The position numbers and the translations under genes were made by a program. Shown here in pieces: positions 12,701 through 20,956 of a DNA stretch of 64,000 nt. Source of the stretch: Fragum whitleyi (Eukaryota > Mollusca > Bivalvia > Cardiida > Cardiidae); assembly GCA_948146395.1 (NCBI GenBank), contig OX411547.1, positions 59,038,566 through 59,102,565 on the forward strand, read 5' to 3'. Below the pieces are notes generated by a model. It saw only the letters and a list, made by a program, of their open reading frames with translations. It had not been told where the DNA came from and ran no database searches. The first letter of the stretch is position 1; each line of letters starts with the position of its first letter.

Positions 12701-13921
12701 GCCTAGCACAAAATGGGGCAAAATGGACCTTCTAACGGCGAAATGGACTTTAATATACGACATAACATGCTATTTTGCTATTAAAATACTTTTATTAACA
12801 AGTAAAATGCTTCATAGATCATTTCACTAAGAACTATCATTAGACATTGAGAGATGTAAATCCATTTTGTTAACTTTTGAAGATTGATATTGACTGACGA
12901 CTAAGAAGACCCCTCGCTGGCGAAACAGACTTCTTTATTCATAATAAACTATACAGTTTTGTTCATATAATCCAATAATAACCATAAATAGCTTGGTTTT
13001 TTATTAATTTGATATTTCAATGAGGTAATAAGATAATTTTCTGCAACCAATGTATTCATATAGCCATTGAACAGCGAGCACGAAGTTGACATTTCAGATG
13101 TCGAAATGGATTTCATTTTGAACTTGGTTAATATTAATATGCAACAGATTTCTTCCTTCAATAATAAGATAAGCCTCAGTGATCAACAGTTACACTAAAG
13201 AAATTAAACAATTTTTGAAAAGGTGTTATTCTTTGATGTCCGAAGTCCTTGCTTAAAGCTTCGGACAGAGAAATGGACATGAAAATGGAGAAATGGCTTT
13301 ACTTTTTGAAAGAAAACAAACTTTAAGCCATGAATTAGCAAGAAATCAATGATTTAAACATCCAAATCAATAAATTTGGGCAAAGAATCCGCAAATATTT
13401 GTCTATTTATGAAGTTTATCACAGTCCATTTTGCTGTGAGAAGGTCCATTTCGCTCCAATTTGTAATGAATGGTCCATTTCGTAATTTAGGCCAACTGTT
13501 GTTTTCATGATCAATTCGTCGAAAACGCAATACCGGATGACACATTGTCGTATATCCGAATTTTAGATTGGTCCGAAATCTAGCCCAGTCCGTCTTTAAG
13601 TTCCTTCGTTTCCATGGCTTAACAGCGGCAGCAAGACTTTAGTCGATTATTTTTCTGGTGTTGATTTATCTACCTTGAAGAAAAGTGATCATCTGTTTAT
13701 ATTTACAATATTTATTCTATTTATTTATCAGGTCAAACAAGAAAACAAATCATCTAAGGACAACCCCACCCGCCTTCGTAACATGATCAAAATCTACTTG
13801 GATAAAAATATGATGGGGTATAATATGCATTTGCTTCATGGTTGCATCCTTAAATCTATACGATAATAAAACTTACTAAAAATGCCACAAGGGCTAACAA
13901 ACGCCCAAAATTGTGTTGCAT
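3641..13921 (-). CDS. PDIA5: PDIA5-like protein disulfide isomerase, 5' six exons (gene continues off the left edge)
   Basis: Six minus-strand exons join in frame to 155 codons (465 nt): 13877-13921, 10131-10257, 7922-8009, 6422-6487, 4629-4674 and 3641-3733. Every intron starts GT and ends AG and phases match at each junction. The product begins with a hydrophobic leader, then segments such as DLKEFKKLLRTKTN, a VDC...LC cysteine pair (C86, C93), DGDFNKNYDR and PWDEEPDAGDVVHIE. From memory of the family these align in order with the N-terminal non-catalytic thioredoxin-like domain of PDIA5 (PDIR). PDIA5 is an endoplasmic reticulum oxidoreductase that forms and rearranges disulfides. The catalytic CxxC domains and the ER-retention tail would follow below position 3641; I could not find the next exon before position 1, so it is probably outside the window. 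Introns are packed with mobile elements. PDI family membership is firm; the exact paralogue is slightly less so. Confidence 0.83.
3734..4628. other. PDIA5-like intron 5, no recognised element
   Basis: AT-rich sequence between exons 5 and 6. I see no conserved reading frame, TIR or tandem array. The 88-aa plus-strand ORF at 4259 has no recognisable motif and is treated as chance. Confidence 0.6.
4629..4674 (-). CDS. PDIA5: PDIA5-like exon 5 (46-nt small exon)
   Basis: 46 nt, acceptor GTTTCAG, donor GTAGGC. It encodes (K)DGDFNKNYDRKMVFK, matching QDGAFHTEYNRAVTFK of PDIA5. It is too short to appear as an ORF; it was found by searching for the missing piece between exons 4 and 6, and its phase fits both neighbours exactly. 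Confidence 0.83.
4797..5180. repeat. About 385-bp dispersed repeat, copy 1
   Basis: Shares GATATTGAATGAGTGGTCAT, ATGAGCACAAATTT, TGACGTCACAATA and TTATTTCACTCCC in order with 52526-52932. It lies in PDIA5-like intron 4. No reading frame is conserved. Confidence 0.75.
5268..5410. mobile_element. Foldback MITE, CCCTGCGTTCAGGAT family
   Basis: The ends CCTGCCCTGTGTTCAGGAT and ATCCTGAACGCAGGGCAGG are inverted, and the inner arms (GATGATTCCCCGCTTTG / CAAAGCGAGGAATCAT) meet at ACGTGCACATATGTGC. Relatives: 25187, 40172, 45202, 62152. Confidence 0.8.
5692..5813. mobile_element. Foldback MITE, TTAAGGTAGTGGA family
   Basis: The left end TTAAGGTAGTGGACCCATAA and the inverted right end around CTATTGCAGGTCCACAACCA enclose two arms with CGGAACTCATGA / GTTCATGTCTTCCGG. 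Related to 44836-45000. Confidence 0.65.
6274..6314. repeat. Poly-T joined to poly-G tract
   Basis: About 24 T followed directly by about 16 G in PDIA5-like intron 4, close to the donor of exon 4. A tract of this kind is prone to length error in sequencing. Confidence 0.9.
6422..6487 (-). CDS. PDIA5: PDIA5-like exon 4
   Basis: 66 nt between acceptor TTGACAG and donor GTAAGT. It encodes DAKKLCRNLKATPATMELRH plus Y, matching the DAESRKLCKKMKV...VELFHY stretch of PDIA5. The lysine codon after Y is split across the next intron and is restored correctly by exon 5, which supports both junctions. Confidence 0.83.
6511..6738. mobile_element. TTAA-type MITE, CCCTTTCCCAAAC family (copy 1)
   Basis: TIRs CCCTTTCCCAAAC and GTTTGGGAAAGAGTTAA. 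The inner hairpin AGAAACTGCTG / CAGCAGTTTCT is shared with 8056-8283. TTAA borders and CCC ends suggest piggyBac-type mobilisation (inference). It lies in PDIA5-like intron 3. Confidence 0.8.
7085..7142. repeat. Half of a CCCTGCGTTCAGGAT-type foldback
   Basis: AAGTGTTTTCATCTTGAAC and CCGGGGCAGG match one arm of the family at 5268. The other arm is absent. Confidence 0.4.
7284..7512. mobile_element. TTAA-type MITE, CCCTTTGCTGTTT family (copy 1)
   Basis: TTAA is present at both borders. Left end CCCTTTGCTGTTTAA, right end AAACAGGAAAGGG. The central hairpin AGAAGAAATTGCTT / AAGCAATTTCTCC lies about 90 bp in. Sisters: 9862-10090 and 47197-47425. Confidence 0.85.
7735..7913 (-). mobile_element. 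SINE fragment abutting the PDIA5-like exon 3 donor
   Basis: Reverse complement of the SINE body (CCAATGGGTTGATAATCA, GATAACAGCTGGATGATAGG, CTGCGATATACCTG). It reaches to within about 3 bp of the GTGAGC donor at 7916-7921. Confidence 0.7.
7922..8009 (-). CDS. PDIA5: PDIA5-like exon 3
   Basis: 88 nt, acceptor TTTACAG, donor GTGAGC. It encodes (D)SASSKSMSLFESVAEEIKG... ending GYVDC, matching the helix and the strand carrying the conserved VDC of PDIA5. A reverse-oriented SINE fragment starts within a few bases of the donor (about 7735-7913). Confidence 0.85.
8056..8283. mobile_element. TTAA-type MITE, CCCTTTCCCAAAC family (copy 2)
   Basis: TTAA is intact on both sides with perfect TIR CCCTTTCCCAAAC / GTTTGGGAAAGGG. 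About 80% similar by eye to 6511-6738. It lies in PDIA5-like intron 2, just upstream of exon 3. Confidence 0.88.
8500..8854 (-). mobile_element. hAT-like MITE, CAGGGCTCGTG ends (copy 1)
   Basis: Ends CAGGGCTCGTG and CACAAGCCCTG, flanked by TTAAG on both sides. The interior carries several TTTGACCCCC blocks. It is the reverse complement of 11570-11932. CAGGG-type ends suggest hAT, though the flanking repeat is shorter than the usual 8 bp. Confidence 0.75.
8890..8940 (-). repeat. Short SINE body fragment
   Basis: CCAGTTGCTCATCCAACATA and GATTATCAACC resemble the reverse complement of the SINE body around GAGATAGCAGCTGG. It is short and diverged. Confidence 0.35.
9103..9178 (-). repeat. tRNA-like sequence, probably a SINE relic
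   Basis: The reverse complement has an A-box-like GTGTGGTCGAGAGG and a B box GAGTTCGAATC at a tRNA-like distance, resembling Leu/Ser tRNAs. The acceptor and T stems do not pair, so a working tRNA is unlikely. Confidence 0.35.
9862..10090. mobile_element. TTAA-type MITE, CCCTTTGCTGTTT family (copy 2)
   Basis: Same layout as 7284-7512 with decayed left border (TTTTACCC) and right border GTGTTAA. The central hairpin AGAAATTGCTTCTAACAAGC is retained. It ends about 35 bp from the exon 2 donor. Confidence 0.82.
10131..10257 (-). CDS. PDIA5: PDIA5-like exon 2
   Basis: 127 nt, phase 0 to 1, with acceptor TTTCAG and donor GTAAGT. It encodes 42 residues including IEDLKEFKKLLRTKTN and VIFAKS, which match the first beta-alpha-beta part of the PDIA5 N-terminal thioredoxin-like fold (human equivalent SDPKDLKKLLRTRNN). 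A TTAA-flanked MITE ends about 35 bp past the donor. Confidence 0.85.
10310..10415. repeat. Mariner-like MITE end fragment
   Basis: TACAGTCAATATTGCTAGAG and GAGCGACCATATTTATCAAG match the ends of the family at 2490 and 38233. The other end was not found nearby. Confidence 0.4.
10416..11560. other. PDIA5-like intron 1, unassigned stretch
   Basis: AT-rich. GAGTACTCAAGTACTCAG (about 10530) and GAGTACTATATTAATCGAG (about 11130) may be remains of one foldback, with GGGATGGTAACGAGTAAC near 10476 mirrored by TAATCATTCCCATCCC near 11146. No coding signal seen. Confidence 0.4.
11570..11932 (+). mobile_element. hAT-like MITE, CAGGGCTCGTG ends (copy 2)
   Basis: The left end AAGGGCTCGTG is mutated at its first base; the right end is CACGAGCCCTG. 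TTTTAG occurs on both sides (11564 and 11933). The interior matches 8500-8854 in reverse. Confidence 0.78.
11936..12660 (+). repeat. Decayed dispersed repeat with TTGACCTTGAG motifs
   Basis: Contains CATTCCAGTGAAATTTGGTT, ACCTTGAGTTGTCACCTTGA and similar phrases that recur in the tandem-repeat elements elsewhere. No clear ends and no reading frame. Confidence 0.45.
12672..13498. mobile_element. About 825-bp element with iterated AAATGGAC motifs in inverted ends
   Basis: The left end has AAATGGAC at 12692, 12721 and 12741 and a degenerate copy at 12711. The right end has GTCCATTT at 13424, 13444 and 13473. Beyond them GTTCGCCTTAAATAC (left) mirrors GTAATTTAGGCCAAC (right). TTGTTTT occurs just outside both ends (12665 and 13499) and may be a target duplication. 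AT-rich interior; no ORF of note. It sits in PDIA5-like intron 1. Confidence 0.7.
13877..13921 (-). CDS. PDIA5: PDIA5-like exon 1: start codon and signal peptide
   Basis: The exon encodes MQHNFGRLLALVAFL, a basic residue followed by a hydrophobic core, as expected of an ER signal peptide. It ends in phase 0 at a consensus GTAAGT donor (13871-13876). The start is the first ATG before the leader. The sequence above 13921 would be 5' UTR and promoter; no clear TATA box is seen. The leader continues into exon 2 (CLIRC), where cleavage probably falls. Confidence 0.75.
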
Positions 13922-14125
13922 TCTGACACGGTGCCACGTCTCTTCTGCAACTTCCAAGAAAGACAACTCTAACTGACAGCAGAATCTTTAAAAATCACAG
14001 TACGTATGGTATTTACTAGGTGTTGGAATAGGGTATGTTTTATCTTTTTGTTTCTTCCATCTAAATATCAATATAAGGCGTTATGCTTTGATTATTCTGA
14101 TTCATTGATTAATTTTTAAGGATAA

Positions 14126-15340
14126 TACAAGAGCCGTCAGAGACGGATTATGCTCCCCGAATAAGGCATTGTCACAAAAAACAAGAGCCATGTTGGACAT
14201 GGACATCCCCCGCCACAAAAGCTTGATAGTAAACTGAAGCCTAATAGATTAAAGATTCTTTTGTACTGTCAGAGATTTACCTCCTATTAAGTCTAAGCAT
14301 TAAAAATAACAAAGGGCAATAACTCCAAAATTATGCAAGCAATAGTTATAGTTCTGGTGTATTGCACTTCTCCTCCATGGGATCTATCCACCCCTAAAGT
14401 TTCAAGTTGATAGCTATTATACTTTAGGAGATATGCTCCAGACAAAATCTAAGTATCAAAAATAACAAAGGGCAATAACTCAAAAATTATGCAAGTAAGA
14501 GTTGTAGTTCTTGTGCACTGCACTTCTCCTCCGTGAGATCTATCCACCCATAAATGTTCAAGTTGATAGCTATTATACTTGAGGAGATATGCTCCAGATA
14601 TAATCTAAGTATCAAAAATAACAAAGGGCAATAACTCCAAAATTATGCAAGCAAGAGTTGTAGTTCTTGTGCACTGCACTTCTCCTCCATAAGATCTATC
14701 CACCCATAAAGTTTCAAGTTGATAGCTATTATACTTTAGGAGATATGCTCTGTGGTCAGAATTCAAAGACTCTAATAAGCTGTTATCTTATACAGCTAAC
14801 ATAAAGGTAACAGACATTTTACCCCCTTTTTTCATGACATATTTTTAGACACAAATTTCAAATAGTTTAGGGTAAAGAGCATCTGATTTGCTACTCAAAT
14901 TTGAAATTTCATCAAATTCTGAGCATAAGACTAGTAGAAATGAAAGAATAACTGTATTTTACGCGCTAACGTAAAGGTAACAAACATTAAGCCCCCTTTT
15001 TCCATGATATATATTTTTTTACGTTAATTTCAAATTCTTTATAGTAAAGGGCATCTGATTTGCTACTCAAATATGAAATTTCACTAAATTCTGACTGTTA
15101 GACTAGGAGAAATTTGGGAAAAACTGTTTTTTACCCTAAGTCCCCTTTTCCCGTGACGAGGCCTCAAATCCAAAAACTGTCATAGATGCATCATCACTAT
15201 ATCATAGGGAGTTCACATGGTAAGTTTCATTCAATTTGGCCCAGGGGTTACGGAGAAATAGGTGGGGACGGACGGAATTACGGACGGACGGACAGACAAA
15301 GCGGCGGCTATATGCTCTCCCTTCGGGGAGCATAAAAAGC
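14126..15340 (+). repeat. Dispersed element with 156-bp and 170-bp tandem repeats
   Basis: Starts with ACAAGAGCC phrases. Three 156-bp units begin at 14292, 14448 and 14604 (TCTAAG...CAAAAATAACAAAGGGC). Two diverged 170-bp units begin at 14795 and 14965 (GCTAAC...AAAGGTAAC). It ends in GGACGGACGGAC, the hairpin GCTCTCCCTTCGGGGAGC and ATAAAA. The 72-aa ORF at 15236 is only this repeat. Confidence 0.72.
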
Positions 15341-15605
15341 ACACCGTCTAAAGCAACGTTTGAAGATCCGCCAAACGTAAGTTATTCATTTCATGATTTC
15401 ACTAAGGGTGAGGCCGGGCCCCGCGGTCGGAGTAAGTGTGACTATCACCATTGACCCTAAATATAGTATCGAGAGTCCCTGCTATCACAACCAAAATAAA
15501 GTACTCATTTTATAATATTTGAGTTTAGGCGACACATTGTCGTAACGGCAGTGTGAATAAATAGACGAAGGAACATAAGCCTGGGTTCGAGAAGGGCATC
15601 CGTTT

Positions 15606-15930
15606 GGCCGAACACAGCCTGAGTAGCTCAGTTGGTAGAGCACCGGACTTCAAAACCATTGAAGTCCGACGGCGTGGGTTCGATCAGCCCCGGGCTGGTA
15701 CAATAACATACTAATTGTCTTTCGGACAAGACGTTAAACCGAGGCCCGCCGGAGACGGTGCTTTAGGCCACCGTACACCAAGCACGTTAAAGAACCAACG
15801 CGGATCTCAGCAGTAGTTTCGATATGTATCCTTGCACTATCCCCCGTAACAACTAACCGTCTTCTGGGGGCGTCGCTCATATGGGCATGTGCTACGGTAG
15901 CGACGATAAATAAACGGAAATACATCATAC
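15606..15930 (+). mobile_element. tRNA-derived SINE with Meta-like core
   Basis: Head: A box TAGCTCAGTTGGTAGAGC and B box GGTTCGATC (about 15612-15690). Body: TTTCGGACAAGACGTTAAAC and GCACGTTAAAGAACC, which I recognise as the core shared by many metazoan SINEs. Short tail GATAAATAAA. The tRNA part has an extended, poorly matched anticodon arm, so it is not a working tRNA. Confidence 0.72.
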
Positions 15931-16329
15931 ATCTTTGACCGAAGCCCGGCCTATGGATCCCGGTTAGTTTGAATTTGTTGACTAAGATCACGGGCAGGGT
16001 GACAATAAGAAGAGATAGTACGTCGGGTATATTATTTTACTTGTGGTTGTTGTCCGTCCATTTGTATGTCTGTCAACTAAACAATTTCTAACTTTTCACG
16101 CAAGGTTTGTGATTTAATGTGCGTTCATGGTGCCTGAACGTTTGCAGACGTCTAACGGTACCTCATTAAGCATAGCTAAGTATCATTTTATAGAATGGTT
16201 CGATCTTCAAGCAAGGCTTAGAATTAACTATACGTTCAAGATGCATAAATGTTTGCGGATGTTTGCAAATGATACTTCTTTGTCCAATGCTGGGTAACAC
16301 TATAGCGCTAGTAAAAATTATTTACATTC
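15931..16329. other. Unassigned stretch before the TTAA MITE
   Basis: No reading frame or TIR. Two similar blocks (CACGCAAGGTTTGTGATTTA and CAAGCAAGGCTTAGAATTAA, each followed by CGTTCA...GTTTGC) suggest an old 110-bp tandem duplication. Confidence 0.4.
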
Positions 16330-17102
16330 TTAAGGTAGCAATGGACACATGGCTTCATTTTTTTCCGCCCAATGAATTTTTCTCTTGGTCACATATGTTG
16401 TAGATTAACATTGTGTAGTCATTATATCAAAATTTGAAGGTACCTTTCCACGCTCGTTTTCATGCTAGAGTTATCTGCCCTTGAGTGGTATAGGCCATTT
16501 TTCAGTAAAACGGTTGTATTCGTTTTAGGTCTAGTAAAAACATTGAACTAGGTTATAGATATAAAACAAATACATTTTAATAGACCTTATACTTGTACAC
16601 AATGGCTATTGACAAGAAATTTTCTCTTTGATCAATTGCATTCGCACAATTTGCCTTCAAAAGTTAAAAATGCACTAATTTTTGTAATTTTACTGGGTAA
16701 AAATGCCACAAAAACCTATTTTTTGAAGAAACTACCCAATGAATTTTTCTTATTTTCCGATATGTTTATAACGCATATTGTTCCTTTATTTGGTAAAAAA
16801 TTCAGCATACCTTTCCATGCAAATAAGAAAGTTTTTCGTTATTTTACAGTGACCCCTCCTAATCGAATGACAGTTTTAACGCATTTCTATTGTTAAATTT
16901 AATGATCCAGTCATTCAATTAATATCAATTGTTGAAAAGAAGCTAAATTATGAAGTTTTACCATCATTATTCAACGTTATTTCCATAAGTAGAATCTTAC
17001 GAAAACCGGTCTTTTTAAACAGCGCGCAAAAAGAGCCGTAAAATAAACGAAAACCTACTTCCGGTTTACAGAGTCGGGAGGCCTTGTCCATTGCTACCTT
17101 AA
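16330..17102. mobile_element. TTAA-type MITE, GGTAGCAATGGACA ends
   Basis: TTAAGGTAGCAATGGACA at the left is perfectly inverted at the right (TGTCCATTGCTACCTTAA). 773 bp, AT-rich. A 95-aa ORF inside (16609) shows no known motif. It ends 24 bp before MULE-derived exon A. Confidence 0.85.
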
Positions 17103-17126
17103 CGCATGATTTTTTTTATTTTATAG

Positions 17127-18483
17127 TGTACGAGAGATCTTTTCAAGATGCTGCTGTCTGTCCATGCCTTCGTACGTAGAGCTGACGTGACCAAGCAAGT
17201 TCCGTTAGTGTATGTGCTGATGTCTGGAAGAAAATCGGAAGACTATGAAGTTGTTTAAGAGGTATACTAAGTTTCCAACTAATTTTCATATAGGCCTAAG
17301 GTAGAATTCTTTCCGAATTTCGCATCATTCTATAAGCGTTGTTCTGAAAATTTTGTTTACATCTGTTTCTAATTATTAATTTCTAAATATGTTCTTCTGT
17401 TTTAGGCTATCAAGACTTTAGCTGATTCCACACAAAAGGAAGTTGTGTCAGACTACGAAGCCGCACTGTGGAAGGCCATACGCAAGACAATGCCACAGAC
17501 CAGCATGAAGCACGGTGTGTTGTGCTTTCCATTGGGGCCAGGCGGTGAAGGGTCATGTTCAGGTATAAATAAATGTATATTAGATCTTGTATCTTTTTCA
17601 AGTAAAAGCTCTCTAAAATTTTGTCATCTTACATTTCGTCTGAAGCTAAAAATTAGTATCTATTTCTTATTACATAGTCCACTTTTATTCACTTTCCTTA
17701 ATTTGTTTTCACAGTCATGGTCTGGCTACGGAGTACGTCCAGGATAAGGGAACCTGTTCCCTGATCCGGATGATATTCTGTCTGCCCTTCCTGCCTGCTG
17801 AATATATCGCCGAGACATTCCAGACTATTGAGCAATTCGCCGCTACAGAGAAACTCCAACCACTGTTCGAATACTTACGCAACACATGGATTACATCGCC
17901 GACGTGGCCAGTGACAACATGGATTGTATTTGGACAGTCAATCCGGACGAACAATGATGTGGAAGGTCAGTATTTGTTGCCCATTATTTTTAATTAAAGC
18001 TTGGCACATATGTTTAGTTATGTTATTAAATGGAATTTGATAGTTTGATGAGAATGTCAACCCTCTTTCTTTATTCTGCAGGTTGGCACCGACGGCTGAA
18101 CTCGAAAGCAGGGAAAGCGCCAGCCTTCTACAATCTTGTTCAACTTCTCCACAGAGAATCTGGGGTGGTAGACGACAACGTTCAGATGGTGACTGAGCTA
18201 GCCAATCAGCGCATCCAACGAAAGACCTACCGAAATATGCAGTCAAAGATTTTCCAGGCCTGGGACAGGTTTTTTTTTTCATTCATTCAAACCGCCTCAA
18301 CGCACACCTATACAACTATCAAACAATGACATTATTTTACACTTTTCAATGGTTAATGCATTTTTCTTTTATTTCAGATACAGAGAAAAGACATTGACAA
18401 CTAGTGGACTCCTGAAGACATTATCGACGATCTACAGTTTACGGATACTTAGGACAGCCGACAACGAAGACGCGACAGATTAG
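17127..18483 (+). pseudogene. Mutator-like (MULE) transposase-derived gene, five exons, frameshifted
   Basis: Exons: A 17127 to about 17250 (QVPLVYVLMSGRKSEDYEVV), B 17406-17562 (VVSDYEAALWKAIRKTMP, then CAFHWGQAVKGHVQ in the +1 frame), C 17715-17965 (GLATEYVQDKG ... QSIRTNNDVEG), D 18082-18268 (GWHRRLNSKAGKAPAFYNLV ...), E 18378-18483, ending in TAG. B-E have good GT-AG borders; the donor of A is weak. These blocks match, in order, the MULE transposase core: the DxEAA segment with an acidic catalytic residue, the CxFHW motif and the RTNN-x-EGWH motif. MULE transposases cut and paste DNA elements; many animal copies are domesticated or relic. The exon with the first catalytic aspartate is not visible upstream, and the B frame change (about 17505-17525) plus the B-C phase mismatch argue for a broken gene. 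The intact C-terminal exons leave open a shorter product. Confidence 0.72.
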
Positions 18484-18589
18484 ATTAGCCAATTATAAAA
18501 GTAGACTTCTGTAAATTTGTTTCAGTTAATTATTTATTCTTAATTTACTTTCTTCTTATCAGTCACAGGCTATTATTTCATATTTAATG

Positions 18590-18835
18590 TCGGGCTTGAT
18601 AAAATATTATGAAAAAAGACGAAATTGATTGCAATAAAAAAAATTCTCCTTTTCCCGTAATATTTCTGTTCTTATCGCGTTTCGCTCTTATGGTAACTGT
18701 GAAAATGAATGTATATAGTCTTCTTCCGTAAATACAGTCTCTTGGTTTTACATGGCATGTTTGTATACTTTATAAATATTATGAAAAATGAGAACCTAGT
18801 TGTAAAACTAGTTCTCCTTTTCCTATAATATTTTC
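18590..18835. repeat. Two AT-rich foldbacks
   Basis: AATATTATGAAAAATGAGAAC pairs with GTTCTCCTTTTCCTATAATATT around TAGTTGTAAAACTA (18772-18829). A diverged relative sits at 18600-18655. The layout recalls the central hairpin of the CCCTTTGCTGTTT MITEs. Confidence 0.5.
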
Positions 18836-19377
18836 TGACCACATTTCTTTTTATTTTCAATTGTTTAGCTTAGCCGTAGTGTGTGTGTATAAAGTCTTCT
18901 TTCGTAATCTTCTTGTTTATTAAAAGTCAGTGTAATATTGCAAAGTAGAAAAGCTATTAATTAGATCGATAGTTCTCACACTATGTAATCAAAGGAGAAT
19001 TTTTACGCGTGTCGACTGTGTATTACAATTTTATCACTTCAATTGATGGCTAATTGATACTTCAAACAACATTTGTACCTAAACTGTAAAATTAGAAATG
19101 ATAAAAAAAAAAAAGACACACGTACACATTTTCAAAATAGCTTCATAAAAATAATATTACTAGTAACTTGAATAACTGATCTTTTGTTTTTTTATTTTGT
19201 TGATAAGTTTTGGTAACATGTTCGAAATGGACAATTAAAATAAATATTCAAATTTTTCGAAGTGTTCTGTTTTATTCTTAGATGACACTCGACAAAATGA
19301 TAATAAAACAACAACTAAATAAAAAACACACACATTTAGTGTTGTGTATCTTGATCGTTTATCGTCTTCAAGTTTTT
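18836..19377. other. AT-rich unassigned stretch downstream of the MULE-derived gene
   Basis: No reading frame, TIR or tandem repeat recognised. Confidence 0.5.
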
Positions 19378-19488
19378 GGGGCCGGATTTTGGGGCCGGTT
19401 TGACCGATGGAAAATCGATATTGGGGCCGGTTTGACCTTTTTGGGATCGGTTTGACCTGGGGCCGGTTTGACGAGGGGCCGGTTTGAC
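19378..19488 (+). repeat. Six-unit GGGGCCGGTTTGACC array
   Basis: Units start at 19378 (GGGGCCGGATTTT), 19391, 19423, 19443 (GGGATCGG variant), 19459 and 19475, with spacing of 13-32 bp. It is very GC-rich for this window. No inverted partner was found. Confidence 0.85.
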
Positions 19489-20956
19489 TGTAAAGCCAAT
19501 TAGAATGGGTGTACTATTTCACTGGAGCCCCATAGTATGAGGTTGGTGGTGTTAAAAAAGCTTTCAGTAAATTGTAATAAGACCGGGTTTTGATAGTCAA
19601 TCATCGGGATAATCGGACGAACTGAAGACTCGCGGCAGTTTGCCTACTTAAGATTGGAATACAGCCAACATTACTACGTTGCAAGGGCGTTACTACCAGT
19701 ACGCATATTACGAAAGTGAGTTATACAATTAAATCCTCTTGCGAAAAATAACGTTCACGAATGATCAAAATATAGAGATAATATTTCATCCAAATTTGGA
19801 ATCTGCGAACGGTCGAAAATCGTTTTATTTGGAATATTTGCCTATCGGATTTTGTCAATATTCGTATTACATCACTCTAAATCAAGATTCCAAAGCTTGT
19901 CGTTTTGCGTTTTTAGACAAAATTGTAATGGAGGCGGGGACTTTTTTATTTAATGTACAAAAACTCCACTTGAAAATGTAAAATATTTGGCTTAGAAAGA
20001 AAATTCCGATTTATGTTTTACGCACATTTGTAACAAAGACCTGTATTTTTTCTGCAAAACTCCACCGAATTATGCAAAATGTTTCTGGCATTCCTTGTCA
20101 AAATTAACTCAGAAAATACGCGAACGGTTACATTTATCTGAGTTTGCTCAGATGAAGTACGCAAAACGGCACACACACGGTATTTCTGCGACCATACACA
20201 GACACTCCGCAATTGGATAAAATATTACATGTTAAAATATCGTAATAATGACGAAGAAGAGCAAAAAGGCATACAGAATTAAATGCATTTTTACGAATTG
20301 AAAAACTGGTCGAATATTCAATCTAGATGAATGCAAAAAAATGCCCTAGAAAAACAGCAGAAACCATCTCACACACTCTTCGGTAAACCCATAAAGCCAG
20401 CACAGTAAATGACTTGGAAATTCATATTAATAGCAGCTAAATTTAAGAAATCACATAAATTCAAATCTAAAATAAAGCCAATCAAAGTTTAGACCCGTTT
20501 AAAAGATCCTTCAGTCATAAAAAAAGAGGAATGTCCCTGTCCTTTTGTAAAAGTTTGGTTAGATAACATTTAGAGTATTGTAGCTGCATTTGGAATCCTG
20601 CTTTTAAGAAGGACGCCACTAAATAGAAATAATACAAAGAAGAGAAACTAAATCAATAACTCTCTTAAAGAACAAGAGTTAGCCAGAAAAATGAAAATAA
20701 TTTGAAAACGGTTACCATCCTCGGACGTCGTTCAGATGATACAAACCTTTAATCAAAGTACTGAAAGTACTGGTAAGTTGGAATGCGTTCGAGAGACGGT
20801 GACCTCACAAACGAAGCTGACGCCTCCCGCCCACCACAGGTGATCACATAATACGTCTCGTCTTTTGACGGACATATATAAATGTATTTCAACAACGAGA
20901 GACGCTTATACCCCTGAATCGCTATACAGGCCTGAATCTGATGAAAGAAAAATGAA
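19489..20956. other. Unassigned stretch with weak ORFs
   Basis: Holds an 80-aa plus ORF (19739) and a 73-aa minus ORF (20749-20970). The minus ORF has a polypyrimidine acceptor-like TTTCTTTCATCAG and text such as ETYYVITCGGREASASF. Either could be an exon, but nothing identifies them. Confidence 0.3.

Noticed and set aside
15236..15454. 72-aa arginine-rich ORF
   Set aside because: It comes from the GGACGGACGGAC repeat at the end of the dispersed element.
15606..15692. Apparent tRNA gene with good A and B boxes
   Set aside because: The anticodon arm is too long and the acceptor stem does not pair; the SINE core follows directly, so it is the head of a SINE.
17938..18282. 114-aa minus-strand ORF
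   Set aside because: Antisense shadow of the MULE-derived exon D.
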